Shown here piece by piece: positions 1 through 9,600 of a DNA stretch of 11,666 nucleotides; within the stretch, counting starts at the first letter, position 1, and each line of letters begins with the position of its first letter. The translations under genes were made by a program, and so were the position numbers. The DNA is from Bacteroidales bacterium (GTDB lineage: Bacteria; Bacteroidota; Bacteroidia; Bacteroidales; WCHB1-69). Where the stretch lies: the NCBI GenBank assembly GCA_017618435.1, contig JAFZUH010000312.1, positions 1 to 11,666 of the forward strand. Reading direction: 5' to 3'. The notes beneath the pieces are model-generated. The model had not been told where the DNA came from and did not search any database. It was given only the letters and a program-made list of their open reading frames with translations.

Positions 1-1440
1 AAGATTTCCGTAACAATAGATGGAATCCCCGTTAAACATACCCCCACCGTTCACTCCGGACGTATCGTAATTGACACAAAGGTTTGCAGGTGAAGAAGAG
101 GTTCCTACGGTAATAATACGGCTACCCGTTCCTGTCGGGGCTATATAAATTCCTCCGCCGTTATTAGTGGCAGCATTATAATTGATATTAGCACCTGCTT
201 CAAAGTCTATTTTTGCCTTATTCTGAACATAAATACCACCGCCTATACTATTTGCTCTGTTGTTTAAAATATCTACAACCCCCTTGCAAGTCAGAGTACT
301 TGAGGTTGACAAACTCATACCTGCACCAGTCTGTGCTCTATTGTTTTTGATGACAGAAGTTCCGTTAACGGTCATAGCATGGCTATATAAGCAAAAACCG
401 CCGCCATCGGAACCTGCAACATTGTTGGTATCGTAAAAATTGCCCTTACAAAGAATATTGGCACCCGTACTGCCGTCACTGCATTGCATACCACCACCAC
501 TTGTAGAAGCATAATTGCTGTCTAAAACAAGGTGATTGCAGGTTAGTGTCCCTGCATTGGCCATACCACCGCCAACACCACTTTTAGCATAATTTCCCCT
601 TGCGTAAATATTGCCATTGCACGTAATGGTTCCTGCATTAAAAATACCCCCACCTCTTTCGGTTTTTGCAGTGTCAGCCCGACAAATAAAATTGGCATTC
701 GTTTCAGCGGTACCTATGGTAATTGTACCAGTGTTATAAATACCACCACCACGTTTATTCGCCGTATTAGTATCAAGAGTCAGATTAGCATAAACATTGA
801 TGGTTCCTTTGTTATAAATACCACCGCCACCATCCGTAGTAGAAGTACCCTTGGCTGTATTATGAGTTATAGATGAAGCAACCATAAAATTTGCTGTACC
901 GTTATTTACATATATGCCCCCTCCATTACTATTAGCCGTATTGTATGCAATAGATACATTGTTGATGTCAATAGTGCTTGTAGCATAATTAACGTATATA
1001 CCACCTCCGTTACTTGCAGTATTATTTTCTATTCGTGAACCGGAAGGTATGGAAAACGAACCATATCCTGTATATATACCTCCACCTTTGCTTGATGCAG
1101 TATTATTTCTAATAGTTATAGCCTTTTCAAATGTTAATGTTAAAGCATTATTAATATAAAAACCACCACCATCACTTGCGGTATTCCCTGATATAGTAAG
1201 ATCATCCTTAAATGTAGCAATAGGACCAGATACGAAATAAATTCCTCCGCCATAACCTGAAGCGGTATTATTTTGAATATTTACCTGACCATTAAAAGTC
1301 ATGGCTTTTGCCCCTGAAAGATACAATCCTCCGCCATAACCTCCTGTTTTATTATTTGTTACATTAAGCGTACCATTGCAAGTCATAGGTCCCCAAATAT
1401 ACATACCTCCTCCGCCATTAGCGGTACCTGTATGTTCATT
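1..1440 (-). repeat. Tandem degenerate repeats encoding GGG-I-Y beta-helix coils
   Basis: On the plus strand, clusters such as taccaccacc, taccaccgcc and cctccgcc recur about every 75-110 bp (for example near 45, 155, 238, 400, 495, 570, 648, 741, 822, 917, 1000, 1078, 1166, 1248, 1332 and 1405). They encode the GGG-I-Y turn of each coil. The DNA copies are diverged; the best local match is GTTATAAATACCACC at 732-746 and 811-825. This points to old internal duplication under protein-level selection rather than recent expansion. One unit, near 317, has lost a Gly (GAGM). Confidence 0.8.
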
Positions 1441-1974
1441 TTCCGTAATAGTAACATCCGTTAAGGTAAGTAATCCGGAACTATAAGTATATATCGCTGT
1501 CCTTGCTGTAGAACTTTTACAATTTTGTATAGTACAATTCGTCAAATTCACAATTGCAGACCCTGTCATATTTATCATAGCAGAAGTCATAGCTGATACC
1601 GTGTAAGTACTCTTATTTCCATCTAAAATAATGTTTGTCATATTTAAAGTACCTTTACTTATAATTATATTTCCACTGGTACTTGCACGTGTTATCGTTC
1701 TTTTTGTACTATTGTTGCTTACTACATTTACCACAATATTTTTATCTATAGTAGCCGCAACGCCACCCGTACCAATTGTTGCATTACCACTCACGGTCAG
1801 CGTATAAGGAGACCCTGTTGTTCCTGTGGTATTACAAGCATTTATTGCTGTAGCAAGATCTGTATAGGTATTTGTTCCATCAGAAATCTGTGCCTGCAAT
1901 CTGTTCTGCATTCCGACACACAAAATCGCTGTCACGATCAATAAAAACCATCTTTTTTTGTCCATTTTTGTCAT
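1..1974 (-). CDS. Secreted right-handed beta-helix (Pmp-like repeat) protein, N-terminal part
   Basis: The minus strand is open from an ATG at 1974 to the left edge (658 codons, no stop), so the C-terminus is missing. The start MTKMDKKRW leads into a hydrophobic segment (FLLIVTAILCVGM) and a likely signal peptidase site after LQA (about residue 28); an ATG at 1965 is an equally good start. After an N-terminal stretch of about 150 residues, the protein is a chain of roughly 17 imperfect repeats of about 28 residues, each with an N-N-T-A core followed by G-G-G-[IMF]-[YF]. This pattern is typical of chlamydial polymorphic membrane protein repeats and of Bacteroidota surface beta-helix proteins. 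It is inferred to form a long parallel beta-helix on the cell surface, as an adhesin or structural protein. Such proteins often end in a type IX secretion sorting domain, which would lie outside the window. No enzymatic motif is visible. Confidence 0.85.
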   Translation of the reverse strand, partial: MTKMDKKRWFLLIVTAILCVGMQNRLQAQISDGTNTYTDLATAINACNTTGTTGSPYTLTVSGNATIGTGGVAATIDKNIVVNVVSNNSTKRTITRASTSGNIIISKGTLNMTNIILDGNKSTYTVSAMTSAMINMTGSAIVNLTNCTIQNCKSSTARTAIYTYSSGLLTLTDVTITENEHTGTANGGGGMYIWGPMTCNGTLNVTNNKTGGYGGGLYLSGAKAMTFNGQVNIQNNTASGYGGGIYFVSGPIATFKDDLTISGNTASDGGGFYINNALTLTFEKAITIRNNTASSKGGGIYTGYGSFSIPSGSRIENNTASNGGGIYVNYATSTIDINNVSIAYNTANSNGGGIYVNNGTANFMVASSITHNTAKGTSTTDGGGGIYNKGTINVYANLTLDTNTANKRGGGIYNTGTITIGTAETNANFICRADTAKTERGGGIFNAGTITCNGNIYARGNYAKSGVGGGMANAGTLTCNHLVLDSNYASTSGGGMQCSDGSTGANILCKGNFYDTNNVAGSDGGGFCLYSHAMTVNGTSVIKNNRAQTGAGMSLSTSSTLTCKGVVDILNNRANSIGGGIYVQNKAKIDFEAGANINYNAATNNGGGIYIAPTGTGSRIITVGTSSSPANLCVNYDTSGVNGGGMFNGDSIYCYGNL

Positions 1975-2041
1975 TTTAGATACTTTGTTGTGTTATTTAT
2001 TTTATTTGTTGATTTATAGCAAATAACTGCCAATAAGAATA

Positions 2042-2049
2042 CAAAGGTA
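2042..2049 (-). promoter_or_regulatory. Bacteroidota -7 box for the beta-helix gene
   Basis: The minus strand reads TACCTTTG, matching the TAnnTTTG -7 consensus of the Bacteroidota primary sigma factor. It would give a leader of about 60 nt before the ATG at 1974. No clear TTTG -33 element is seen at the usual spacing, so the assignment rests on the -7 box alone. The rest of 1975-2185 is AT-rich and shows no ORF. Confidence 0.5.
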
Positions 2050-2128
2050 ATACTTTTTTTTGTATGTTTTTGTTTTCTGACAGAAATTTGTTTTTAGAAA
2101 AATTATCTTGTTTATTATCATAAATAAA

Positions 2129-2153
2129 ATTGAAATTTTATGTTATCTTTGCA
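2129..2153 (+). promoter_or_regulatory. Promoter of the nucleotidyltransferase-dipeptidase-ABC operon
   Basis: The -7 box TATCTTTG lies at 2144-2151, giving a leader of about 27 nt before the ATG at 2186. Directly upstream is an 18-bp palindrome (ATAAAATT, GA, AATTTTAT at 2124-2141). The 25 bases 2129-2153 match the promoter of the opposing operon (9885-9909, minus strand) at 24 positions; the only difference is T versus C just before the -7 box. This is far more than the -7 consensus requires and suggests shared control. Confidence 0.65.
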
Positions 2154-2185
2154 GAAAAATATATTAATATAAATATAAAACAGAG

Positions 2186-3100
2186 ATGCAAGATAAAACT
2201 TTATTGGTATTGGCAGCAGGTATGGGAAGTCGTTATGGCGGTTTGAAACAAATAGACAAATTGGGACCATCAGGTGAAACGATAATAGACTATTCCATTT
2301 ACGATGCTTTGTCAGCAGGTTTCAACAAGGTTGTTTTTGTGATTCGCAAAAGCATAGAAAAAGACTTTAATGAAGTTATTTTAAGCAAATACAAAGATAA
2401 AATAAATGTCGATTATGTATTGCAGGAGATAGAAAACGTTCCGAATCATATACCATATTCTCCGGAACGTACAAAACCGTGGGGAACAGGGCATGCCATA
2501 TTGATGGCAAAAGACAAAATAAAGAATTTTTTTGCTGTCATCAATGGAGACGACCTTTATGGCCGCAATGCTTTTGTTACACTTGGACAATATTTGGATA
2601 CTTTGTCTTTGGAAAAAGACAAATACACCTATTCTATGGTGGCTTATCCTTTGAAAAATACCTTGTCAGAGAACGGTACCGTTTCACGCGGACTTTGTCA
2701 AACAGATGAACATCATTGTTTGAAAAGCGTGAAAGAACATACCAAATTGCAAGCCATAGGCGGAAAAATAATCAATACCAATGAAGACGGAAGCGTTGTT
2801 GGTATGCCGGAAGATGCTGTCGTTTCTATGAATATTTGGGGGTTTCATCCGTCTATATTCCAATTTTTGGAAGAAAAATTTGAACTTTTCTTGAAAAACA
2901 ATGCAGACAATCCCAAATCGGAATTTTATATTCCTTTTGTGGTAGACGAATTGATACAAGGCAAACAAGCAGAGGTAAAAGTTCTAACTACAGATGCCCA
3001 ATGGTATGGTGTTACCTATCAAGAAGACAGACAAGGTGTTGTTGAGCATTTGCAAGCACAAACCGACAAGGGTGTTTATCCTTCTCCATTATGGAAATAA
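2186..3100 (+). CDS. Nucleotidyltransferase family protein (sugar-1-phosphate type)
   Basis: This 304-aa soluble protein begins with the NTP-transferase signature: LAAGMGSRYGGLKQ at residues 9-22 binds nucleotide and phosphate in this GT-A-like fold. Further family features are PWGTGHA (98-104) and the metal/sugar region VINGDD (118-123). The C-terminus PSPLWK is, from memory, shared by close Bacteroidales relatives of similar length. The family couples a sugar-1-phosphate to an NTP, giving an activated sugar and pyrophosphate; the sugar and nucleotide cannot be read from the sequence. The next gene, a D-Ala-D-Ala dipeptidase, overlaps its stop by 10 nt, so the pair is probably translationally coupled. 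A role in cell-wall sugar recycling (MurU-like) is possible, but no AmgK-like kinase is present here. Confidence 0.85.
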   Translation: MQDKTLLVLAAGMGSRYGGLKQIDKLGPSGETIIDYSIYDALSAGFNKVVFVIRKSIEKDFNEVILSKYKDKINVDYVLQEIENVPNHIPYSPERTKPWGTGHAILMAKDKIKNFFAVINGDDLYGRNAFVTLGQYLDTLSLEKDKYTYSMVAYPLKNTLSENGTVSRGLCQTDEHHCLKSVKEHTKLQAIGGKIINTNEDGSVVGMPEDAVVSMNIWGFHPSIFQFLEEKFELFLKNNADNPKSEFYIPFVVDELIQGKQAEVKVLTTDAQWYGVTYQEDRQGVVEHLQAQTDKGVYPSPLWK

Positions 3101-3852
3101 ACAAAACAGCCGTTGTTTTTTGTTTGAATATTTTGTTGTGGGCAGGTCTTGCTTGTCAATCGACAATTGCCTATAATAAAAATAAACAGGACACACAACA
3201 GAGTTCTTTTGTTGCAGATACAATTGCGGAAAGTAAGGTGTTGCCCAAACCGCAATTTTGCCAAAAGATGGAGAATTTGGGTTTGGTTGAAATTCAAACC
3301 TTAGAACCGAATATTCGGGTGTTTGCCCCTTATGGCACAACCGAAAATTTTACACATACGGAATTGTATGATACATATCAATATGCTTATTTCCAACCAG
3401 ATGTGGCTTTGATGATACAAAAAGCCTATCAGTATCTTCAGGAAGAAAAATCAGGCTGTACTTTTTTGATTTGGGACGGGGCACGTCCTTTGTCCGTACA
3501 GACAAAAATGTGGACTATCGCTTGTCAAATGGACAAAAAATGTTATGTTTCAAATCCGAAAAATACAGGATTGCATAATTATGGAGCGGCCGTAGATTTG
3601 ACACTTGTTGATTCACTCGGAAATAAACTGGATATGGGAACTGATTTCGATTTCTTTGGAGAAGCGGCTCATACAGATAAAGAAAAAATATTGTTGGACA
3701 AAGGTATTTTAACAGCACAGCAGGTTGCCAATCGCCAATTGTTGCGTAGGGTGATGAAAAAAGCGGGATTTTCTGTTTTGCCAACAGAATGGTGGCATTT
3801 CAATGCTTGTTCCAGAATAACAGCCAAACAAAAATATCAACTTATAGATTGA
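3091..3852 (+). CDS. D-alanyl-D-alanine dipeptidase, peptidase family M15D (VanX/DdpX-like)
   Basis: This 253-aa zinc peptidase is predicted to cleave the D-Ala-D-Ala dipeptide. Expected active-site residues are present at VanX spacing: Arg132 in DGARP, zinc ligands His162 and Asp169 in LHNYGAAVD, catalytic Glu233 and zinc ligand His236 in EWWHF. DMGTDFD (181-187) is another family block. The usual SxHxxG motif is GxHxxG here. The N-terminus is hydrophobic (residues 7-21) and ends in GLAC at 19-22, a weak lipobox, so the protein is probably exported and perhaps lipid-anchored. The ATG at 3091 lies inside the upstream gene, overlapping its stop by 10 nt, and is supported by the signal sequence. 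There is no vanH/vanA context, so a role in periplasmic peptidoglycan peptide turnover is more likely than glycopeptide resistance. Confidence 0.85.
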   Translation: MEINKTAVVFCLNILLWAGLACQSTIAYNKNKQDTQQSSFVADTIAESKVLPKPQFCQKMENLGLVEIQTLEPNIRVFAPYGTTENFTHTELYDTYQYAYFQPDVALMIQKAYQYLQEEKSGCTFLIWDGARPLSVQTKMWTIACQMDKKCYVSNPKNTGLHNYGAAVDLTLVDSLGNKLDMGTDFDFFGEAAHTDKEKILLDKGILTAQQVANRQLLRRVMKKAGFSVLPTEWWHFNACSRITAKQKYQLID

Positions 3853-3864
3853 AAAAATAATAAT

Positions 3865-4785
3865 ATGAATGTACTTGAAATAAATAATGTTTGCAAACAT
3901 TATGGGGAATATACAGCGTTGGACAATGTGTCTTTGATTGTCAAAGAACAATCTGTTTTTGGTTTGTTGGGTCCTAACGGTGCAGGAAAGACATCTTTGA
4001 TTCGTATTATCAACCAAATAACGGCTCCCGACAGCGGGAGTTTGACCTTTATGGGCGAACCTATGTCTTCAAAACATGTGGCTTATATTGGATATTTGCC
4101 TGAAGAAAGAGGTTTGTATAGAAAAATGAAAGTGGGAGAACAAGCCGTTTATTTGGCTATGCTCAAAGGTTTGGATAAGCAAACCGCAGAGAAAAGACTG
4201 AAAAAATGGTTTGAAAAATTTGAAATATATTCATGGTGGAACAAAAAAGTGGAAGAATTGTCCAAAGGAATGCAACAAAAAATACAGTTTATTGTAACCG
4301 TTGTTCATGAACCCAAATTTCTTATTTTTGATGAACCTTTTAGTGGATTTGACCCTATAAATGTCAATTTGTTAAAAGATGAAATGCTGTCTTTGAAAAA
4401 AAATGGGGCAAGCATTATCTTTTCTACGCACAATATGGCATCTGTTGAGGAATTGTGTGATGATATTGCCTTGATAAACAAGTCGAAAAAGATTTTAGAC
4501 GGAAATATTGCAGATATAAAAAACAGATATAAAGAAAATATATTTGAAATAACTTATTTGCAATCGGATATAAACATTGCGGAGGTGCTTGGTGATACTT
4601 GTTCAATATTGGAGAGTTCCAATGAAAAAAACAGAACCTGTGTGAAAATCAAGTTTTTGGAGGGTGATTCCAATAGTTTGATAGCCAAATTGTTGCCATA
4701 CGTGTCTATTTGTGAATTCAAAGAGGTGTTGCCAAGTATGGAAGAGGTGTTTATCAGACAAGTGAAAGAAAATACGCTTGAATAG
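3865..4785 (+). CDS. ABC transporter ATP-binding protein, NatA-like, without adjacent permease
   Basis: This 306-aa cytoplasmic ATPase has Walker A GPNGAGKT (36-43), a YLPEERGLY block (78-85) where the Q-loop is expected, signature LSKGMQQ (132-138), Walker B FLIFDEP (152-158) and the switch His189 in FSTHN. Residues from about 225 to the end form a mixed alpha/beta tail ending in MEEVFIRQ, as in ATPases with a DUF4162-type C-terminal domain. Such ATPases pair with an ABC-2 type permease (NatB-like), usually encoded immediately downstream. Here the next gene is convergent and unrelated to that permease type, so the partner is absent from the operon. It starts 12 nt after the dipeptidase stop and is probably cotranscribed with it. 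All catalytic motifs are intact, so it is not obviously a pseudogene. Substrate unknown. Confidence 0.9.
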   Translation: MNVLEINNVCKHYGEYTALDNVSLIVKEQSVFGLLGPNGAGKTSLIRIINQITAPDSGSLTFMGEPMSSKHVAYIGYLPEERGLYRKMKVGEQAVYLAMLKGLDKQTAEKRLKKWFEKFEIYSWWNKKVEELSKGMQQKIQFIVTVVHEPKFLIFDEPFSGFDPINVNLLKDEMLSLKKNGASIIFSTHNMASVEELCDDIALINKSKKILDGNIADIKNRYKENIFEITYLQSDINIAEVLGDTCSILESSNEKNRTCVKIKFLEGDSNSLIAKLLPYVSICEFKEVLPSMEEVFIRQVKENTLE

Positions 4786-4800
4786 TTGCTTATTCAAGCG
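4775..4800. terminator. Shared palindromic terminator between convergent genes
   Basis: CGCTTGAATA (4775-4784) and TATTCAAGCG (4791-4800) form a perfect 10-bp inverted repeat around a 6-nt loop. It sits exactly on the junction of the two convergent ORFs, and each strand uses it to encode Leu-Glu-stop. There is no strong U-tract, but GAAAGAAAATA precedes it on the plus strand. It most likely acts in both directions or blocks 3' exonucleases. Confidence 0.65.
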
Positions 4801-6610
4801 ATTGGGCGTTTACCATTTGGTAGTACAATCCTTTTTGTTCCAAAAGTTGTTGGTTGTTACCCACTTCTACTATTTTGCCTTTTTGTAATACGATAATTTT
4901 ATCAGCATTTTGTATGGTTGCCAAACGGTGAGCGACAATAACGGCCGTTTTGTCCCGCAAAACATTGTTTAAGGCTGTTTGTACTACATGTTCGGAATGA
5001 CTGTCAAGGGCGGATGTCGCTTCGTCAAGCAAAAGAACAGGCGGATTGTTGATAATTGCCCTTGCAATACTTAGGCGTTGCCTTTGCCCGCCCGACAATG
5101 TTAAACCTCTGTCTCCGATAATGGTTTCATATTGTTGGGGCATTTGCATAATAAATTCGTGAGCATTGGCCATTTTTGCGGCTTCTATCACTTTGGCTTC
5201 GTCAAATTCCCGTCCAAAACAAATATTGTTTTTTATGCTGTCGTTGAATAAGATAACATCTTGAGAAACCAATCCGGACAATTTTCTCACGTCAGAAATT
5301 ATATAATCTCTAATATCAATGCCGTCAATGGTGAGTTGCCCTCCCGAAATGTCGTAAAGTCTTAACAAAAGATTGACAATACTTGTTTTTCCGCTGCCGG
5401 ATTCGCCGACAAGGGCAATTTTTTCCCCTTTTTTGATACTTAAGTTTATATCTTGCAATGTCGGTTGGGTTTCGTAGGAAAAATTGACATGGGAAAAAAC
5501 AATTTCATGCTTAAATGTATTGATAGGTATGGCATTGGGTTTTTCTATAATTTTTTCGTCACTGTCCAACACTTCCAAAATACGTTCTGCAGACACCACT
5601 CCTTTTTGCACGTAGTTGTAGGCACGAATACAACTATGAATAGGGGGAATAAGGCGGGCAAATATTAATACGAAAAATATTAAAGATTCTGAACTTAGAC
5701 CTTTGTTGTTGAGAATGAGCATACTGCCGATTAGTATCACAATCAGTAAGGCTCCTATGGTCAATACTTCCGACAGCGGAGCGGACAATTCCACATAGCG
5801 GAAGATTTTTTTTGATAGCGAAGCATATCTTTTGTTGAATTTATAAAATTTGTTGTAGAAAAAGTTTTCTGCGTTATAACCTTTTACGACTTTCAATCCC
5901 GATATGGCTTCTTCGTAATGAGCGGTAAGAATGCTTAATTGTTGTTGGCTGTCTTTGCTTTGCATGCGTATTTTGTGGCTGATTTTGTTTGTGGCAAACA
6001 CCACTAACGGCACAATAGTAATGGTAATAAGCGTCAAAAACGGATTGACAATTATCAAAGTAACAAAAAATACAAGTATGACAAACGGTTGTTGCAGCGT
6101 AACCTCGATAAAACGTCTGATGAGCGTATCTACTTCGGTTAAATCGTTGTTTAAACGGGTGATAATATCTCCCGACTGATATTTTGTATAAAAACTGAGC
6201 GGAAGAATTAAAATTTTGTTATACAATTCGTTTCTAATATCTCTTACTCCATTTGATGCAATCGGAATGGAAAAGAACGTATAGAAATATCGGCATAAGT
6301 TTGATAAAAACGAGAAGAAAATAAAAAGTCCGCTTACAAACAACAAAGCATTAATCATACCATAGTTGCTTTGTATCAAACAAATAAAATAAGACAGCGT
6401 ATCAATAACGGATTGTGTTGAAAAGGCAAAATCGGGTCTTTCATATACGGGTTCGGTCAAGCCGAACAGAATGGAAACAAAAGGAATAATCATACCCATG
6501 GAAAACAAGGAAAAAAATGCGTATAATATATTAAAAAACAACGATTTTAGAATGTTTGTCCAATAAGGTTTGCAATAACCGAGAATCCGTTTTATAATAG
6601 AAAATTTCAT
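4790..6610 (-). CDS. ABC exporter, fused membrane and ATPase domains, MsbA-like
   Basis: This 606-aa half-transporter is expected to work as a homodimer in the inner membrane. Residues 1-335 are the transmembrane domain, with hydrophobic segments near 20-50, 85-110, 170-205 and 282-320. The ATPase domain follows: Walker A GESGSGKT (402-409), Q-loop Gln450, signature LSGGQRQR (505-512), Walker B VLLLDE (525-530) and switch His561 in AHRLATI. Length and order match lipid/LPS exporters of the MsbA family, but this architecture also covers multidrug and peptide exporters, so the substrate is inferred. Its ATG at 6610 overlaps the stop of the upstream outer-membrane protein gene by one base (TAATG), which implies one operon and coupled translation, and supports a role in envelope biogenesis. 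Confidence 0.85.
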   Translation of the reverse strand: MKFSIIKRILGYCKPYWTNILKSLFFNILYAFFSLFSMGMIIPFVSILFGLTEPVYERPDFAFSTQSVIDTLSYFICLIQSNYGMINALLFVSGLFIFFSFLSNLCRYFYTFFSIPIASNGVRDIRNELYNKILILPLSFYTKYQSGDIITRLNNDLTEVDTLIRRFIEVTLQQPFVILVFFVTLIIVNPFLTLITITIVPLVVFATNKISHKIRMQSKDSQQQLSILTAHYEEAISGLKVVKGYNAENFFYNKFYKFNKRYASLSKKIFRYVELSAPLSEVLTIGALLIVILIGSMLILNNKGLSSESLIFFVLIFARLIPPIHSCIRAYNYVQKGVVSAERILEVLDSDEKIIEKPNAIPINTFKHEIVFSHVNFSYETQPTLQDINLSIKKGEKIALVGESGSGKTSIVNLLLRLYDISGGQLTIDGIDIRDYIISDVRKLSGLVSQDVILFNDSIKNNICFGREFDEAKVIEAAKMANAHEFIMQMPQQYETIIGDRGLTLSGGQRQRLSIARAIINNPPVLLLDEATSALDSHSEHVVQTALNNVLRDKTAVIVAHRLATIQNADKIIVLQKGKIVEVGNNQQLLEQKGLYYQMVNAQSLE

Positions 6611-9600
6611 TAAAAATCCAAATTTAGAGACAAATGACCTTGATGATGACTTATGCGTTGGTTTTCAATGCCCCAACCGTAATCGAAGCGTATCAGATAA
6701 TTGAAAATCATAAACCGCAATCCTAATCCGAAACCGCAGACAACAGGTTCTGTTTGTCTATGGGTGGTAATATTTATACTTTCTCCTTTTGAAATGGTTC
6801 TGATGAACAAAGGATTATCTTTCGCATAAGGTGAAATGCCAGACCAAGCGGTGCCCACATCAACAAAGCCCACCAATTGCAATGAACGCAAAAAATTGTT
6901 TTTGATAGAGCGTTTGATAAAAGTTTGCATAAGTTGCCATCGCAATTCGGTGTTAAATACAGCGAAATTGTTCCCGTTGCGGATATTCTGTTTAAATCCT
7001 CTCATGTTGGTAGCCAAAGTCTGATAGGCATAGTTTATATTTCTGTCAATAGGAATATCTTTGTCAAAATTGGCGAAAATCCAATTGTCCACTCCGCCGA
7101 GATAGTAAATCAACGGGCTGTTGCCGAATGATGAGCCGCCAGCCAAACGGTTGGCCCATATCAGTGTGGGTGTCAATTGGGCATAATGTCGCAAATCTAA
7201 CCCGATATTGCCCATATATCTGAAATGATTTTCAGCGGAAAATGTTGTAGAATTGTAGGGCGTGCAAGAAAATTCGGCAAACACCTTAGACCGGAAACCT
7301 TTTTTGATATTAACATCTATCGGTCGAGTGCAATCAACGACATATTCCGCTCTCGTTTCACACCAAATATCGTGTACAGGTTTGGTTTTCAAAGATATAA
7401 TATCCAAAGCCTTGGTGTCGAATCTGTTGTAGCGGACACCAAAGGTAAAACGCAAACTTTGTACTTTGTCAAAAGGATATTTTAGCAAAAAATAGAACGA
7501 AGCCGTTTGATGTTTTTGCTGAAAATAGGTGTTGTTATCGGTATTTACATAGCGTTGTGTGCGATAATAGGCTATAAATTGTTTGTCCCAGCGTTTTTTG
7601 AGCGTTTCATAACTGTAAAGAAGTTCCATATCTCCGATGTTGAACATAGACAAACGAATGCCGCCAAGCATACGATGGTCTTCCATCAAATCGGTCAAGG
7701 CTATCATAAACAAGCCGTTTATATCATTATTTAAATAGATGGGTGAAGAGGAGTTGATAAAAGATTGGTACGAAAGATTCAAAAAACTGAAATCCAATTG
7801 GGTAATAGTCTTGTTTATATAATATTGCGTATATAAATTTCTTGGAATTAGCGTGTTCGGGTTTTGGGGTTGGGGTTTCATTTTAAACACCATATTTTGA
7901 TAATTGCTGTCCAAAGTGGTGCTGTCGGCTGACAAAAAATCAGACAGCCGCATTTGTCGTAATTTTTTTTCTGTTTTGTGTGCAGATTCTTTATTTTCTT
8001 TGTTTTCAGAGTTTTCGTTGATGAGTGAAGTTGGATTTTTCTCAAAAGAAATTTGGGGTAAGGGTTTTATGTTTTGAGAGAATTCGCTTTTGTTTATTTT
8101 CCATTGTCCGTCTTGGTGTATTTGGGAAAAGATGGCATTTTGTTCTTTGGAAAAACTTTGATTGCCAATGGCTGTTGCATATCTTTCTACAGGAAAAGCA
8201 TTTATTTGATACGCATAATGGATACCTGTGTCTATTCTGCTGATGACATATGAAAACTCTCCGACATAGCGGGTGCTTGCAGATTGTTCGTTTTTAACAA
8301 ACGTCAGGAGTTTGTTGTAGGTTTCAATGCCAAAAATATCTGAATATGAAGAGTCGTTGCTTACTCTTATCAATTTTTTGTCTTTGGCGGCATAATTGTA
8401 AACAAACAAATCGAAAGCATTTGTATTGTATTGGTTGTCATTGCCCAATGTGTCGTTGGAACGATTGGAACTGAATATAATTTGTTGGTTATCGAGAAAA
8501 AACGAGGGAGCTATATCGTCCTGTTTGTCATTGGTGATTTGTTCCAAACTTCTTGAAAAAAGATTGTAAACATAAATGTCAGATTGACCGTTGTTTACAC
8601 CGGACAATACTATACGTTTGCCGTCAGACGAAAACGCCAAGGAAGTGATTTTGTTAATAAAAATCACTTGTCGGTCAAGATATTTCTTTTTGTTTATATC
8701 ATAGGGCAAAAGATAAACTTTGTCTTTGTGTTCTTCCATCAGATAGACAAAATCTCCCGAAGGGTTCCACAATGGAATAGGGTAACTCATATCGGGGTTG
8801 TCTTCTATGCTATAATGTTTGAAATAAATGTTTTTTTTCTTTTGGGTTTCCAAATTCAATAGGCAAACCCTTATTTTCCCTTCTTTGTTGGAAACATAGG
8901 CAAGCAAATCTCCATTGGGCGATATACGCGGAAACAGATAGTTTGTAAAGGCTTTGTCTTTAAGCACATTGGAAGATAATGCGGTGGCGGAACTGTCTGC
9001 CTTGAACCGGGTTTGACAATAGTTTATCCATTCTGTTTTTAGTTCTTTGTAGGGTTTGCCGAAAACTATTTTGCATCCTTTTTCGTAATTTCTAAATCTT
9101 GCACTGTAATAGGCGAGCGATGAAACCGATGATGTACCATAGGTGTCTGCTACAAATTTCCACCAAGACATACCTGCAACTATTTGATTTTGAATAGGTA
9201 GAAAATGCAGTTTTTCATAATGCGAATTATTGGCTTCTTCCCGTATTTGTGTTTCTATGGCTATTGTCCACGGTCGCGACAAATAAGTACTTAGCCCTTC
9301 GGAAAACCAAACGGGCAAAGGTGAAATATAACCTGCTCTCATATTAGACCCGATATTGGAACCAGCAAAGCAACTTTCGAGCAACAAACGGCAAACGCCT
9401 TTTTTTAAGTCTATGTAAAAATCATGTATATTGCCTTTGTAATACAAAAAAACTTTATGTCCATAGATGGCAGATACTCCTCCGGTATTGTAAAAATTGT
9501 CATTGTCCAAGCCTATATTCGATTGTTCGAAATCGCTTTGGCGGGCATAGATAATGATTTGCATTTTGTGAGCCAACTGAAAGCCCACTTTGGTTTCCAT

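Noticed and set aside
1..1440. Regularly spaced repeats suggestive of a CRISPR array
   Set aside because: The repeats are degenerate, vary in spacing, and translate to a continuous beta-helix protein.
3091..3852. Vancomycin resistance gene (vanX)
   Set aside because: No vanH, ligase or VanRS genes are nearby, and Gram-negative Bacteroidota commonly carry such dipeptidases for cell-wall turnover.
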